DNA from: Leucaena leucocephala
Lineage: Eukaryota; Streptophyta; Magnoliopsida; Fabales; Fabaceae
Length of the DNA stretch: 64,000 nt
Assembly (NCBI GenBank): GCA_037074615.1
Contig: CM073551.1
Coordinates: 19,901,750 to 19,965,749, forward strand
Reading direction: 5' to 3'
Part shown: piece after piece, positions 62,797 through 64,000 of the stretch
Numbering within the stretch: position 1 is the stretch's first letter
Layout of the letters: every line of letters starts with the position of its first letter
Notes under the pieces: model-generated
Databases searched by the model: none
The model's input: the letters and a program-made list of their open reading frames with translations, nothing else
Told to the model about the DNA's origin: nothing
Translations under genes and position numbers: made by a program

Positions 62797-64000
62797 TATA
62801 ATTATTATGTCTTTGATAATTTCTATGTTTTGGTATGATCTATATATAACTAATTCATCCGTTAAACCTGTCCTTTTTGTTAGCTTTTACCATTTAACGT
62901 TACACTTAATTATATAGTCTGTGACCTTCTATATTTCTATATTGACAATATCTTGTTTCTTCTCATAAACTTGAATAATACTCATCTATTTCTTAATATA
63001 AAATTTAATTTATAGTATAATTTATATATAATACTTATATAGTTATATATAATAATTACCTATTTCATGTATTACTCACTTTAACAAATTTACTTTCTTC
63101 GTCTATTTACAAATTTACATGAATTAATGTCATTAGTAAATGTCCTTGAATTGTTTTCATCACTTCAATTTTAATTTTAGAAAAATTAAGTCACATCTTT
63201 ATAGTTTATCTCAATTTTAAATTAAGTCCTACGATTTATTTTATTTTAATTGAAACCTTATTTATTTGATATGTTAATTTTTATTTAAAAACTTTATATA
63301 AAAATTCATTTATAGAAAAACATTAGTGTTAAAATGGTGTTAAATAAAACGATGGAAATTTCATGAAGTGCATGAAATTCTATAAATTAAATTTTTTAAC
63401 CGAAGAATAGATGCTCATAATAGATTAAACTATAAGGGCCTAATTTAAATAAGATAAGTTATATGATTTTAATTTAAAATTGAGGTAAAGTATAAGAATT
63501 AATAAATTATTTTTTTAATTTTTTATTAAATTCAGTTGATTTAAATAAAATAAATTAATCAACAAACTCATTGGATTGATTTTATTAGAATAGACTTTAA
63601 TCGTTTAAATATAAAATTTTATATTTAAGTTTACGTGAATATAAAAAATATTTAAAAAAAATTATATTTAATTAATTTTGACAATGTCTATCCATAGTCA
63701 TATAAAAAAATGAAGCAAATTAACCAGGGTAAAGTAATTTTTTTGTTACTCAAGGACATTGGTAGAATAAATACATTAATTATTTTAAAATCTTATTAAA
63801 TTTTTGATAAATCAAAACATAAACCATATAAAAAACCTTTATAATAGTATTAAGGAAACAAATAGCACAAGGAATTGGCTAAAGCATGGAAATGAGAAGC
63901 TAACTTTATTAGATGTAAATAGTTGTAACTTGTAAGACGAAGGAGGAGGGTTAGGAAACCAAAAAAAAGGAGGAGGAAAGCAAAGCATGTAGGTCGCATT
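62797..64000. other. AT-rich intergenic DNA to the window end
   Basis: No gene seen. The last 100 bases become purine- and GC-richer, which could be the approach to a gene beyond the window. Confidence 0.4.

Noticed and set aside
1..64000. CRISPR arrays, prokaryotic operons or phage-like systems
   Set aside because: None seen. Spliced genes and plant transposons show this is plant nuclear DNA.

Overview
This is a window of plant nuclear DNA, most likely from a dicot. The genes have GT-AG introns, the intergenic DNA is very AT-rich, and there are many plant-type small transposons, a TRIM-like LTR element and tRNA-derived SINEs. No prokaryotic organisation (operons, ribosome binding sites, CRISPR) is present. 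The species cannot be fixed from the sequence alone.

Region 1 (1-24,360) is a tandem array of three genes of the plant aromatic amino acid decarboxylase / aromatic aldehyde synthase family (PLP-dependent, group II), all on the + strand. Copy 1 (1-1295) is cut by the window edge. Copies 2 (13,278-14,999) and 3 (20,160-21,906) are full length. Each has one short intron at the same place. Copies 2 and 3 share the same in-frame TAA at codon 54, and copy 3 has a second stop at codon 111, yet the rest of each frame is open and nearly identical. The catalytic-loop residue that is Tyr in decarboxylases and Phe in aldehyde synthases is Tyr in copies 1 and 3 and Phe in copy 2. The flanks are duplicated along with the genes and differ by transposon insertions, and the paralogous units supply empty-site evidence. 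A TRIM-like element has landed in the core promoter of copy 2. Behind it, a chimeric piece made of gene leader and LTR was amplified in tandem.

Region 2 (24,542-27,395, minus strand, plus a stray exon at 9,064-9,218) is a broken gene of the RIX1/PELP1 ribosome-biogenesis family. At least six exons can be followed. Two carry frameshifts and one carries a stop. The next exon in protein order lies 15 kb away, on the far side of AADC copies 2 and 3, so the decarboxylase duplication appears to have pulled this gene apart.

Region 3 (27.6-33 kb) holds LTR-like pieces, a SINE with perfect 13-bp target-site duplications and a LINE-derived fragment. Region 4 (33.1-37.2 kb) holds the one clearly intact gene, encoding Mediator subunit MED19. 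It has five coding exons (219 residues) and probably a leader intron.

Region 5 (37.2-64 kb) has no gene I can support. It is AT-rich intergenic DNA with a second copy of the SINE family, MITEs of two recurring families, a Mutator-type foldback MITE with 9-bp target duplications, a 773-bp non-autonomous hAT element with 8-bp target duplications, homopolymer G tracts and AT microsatellites.
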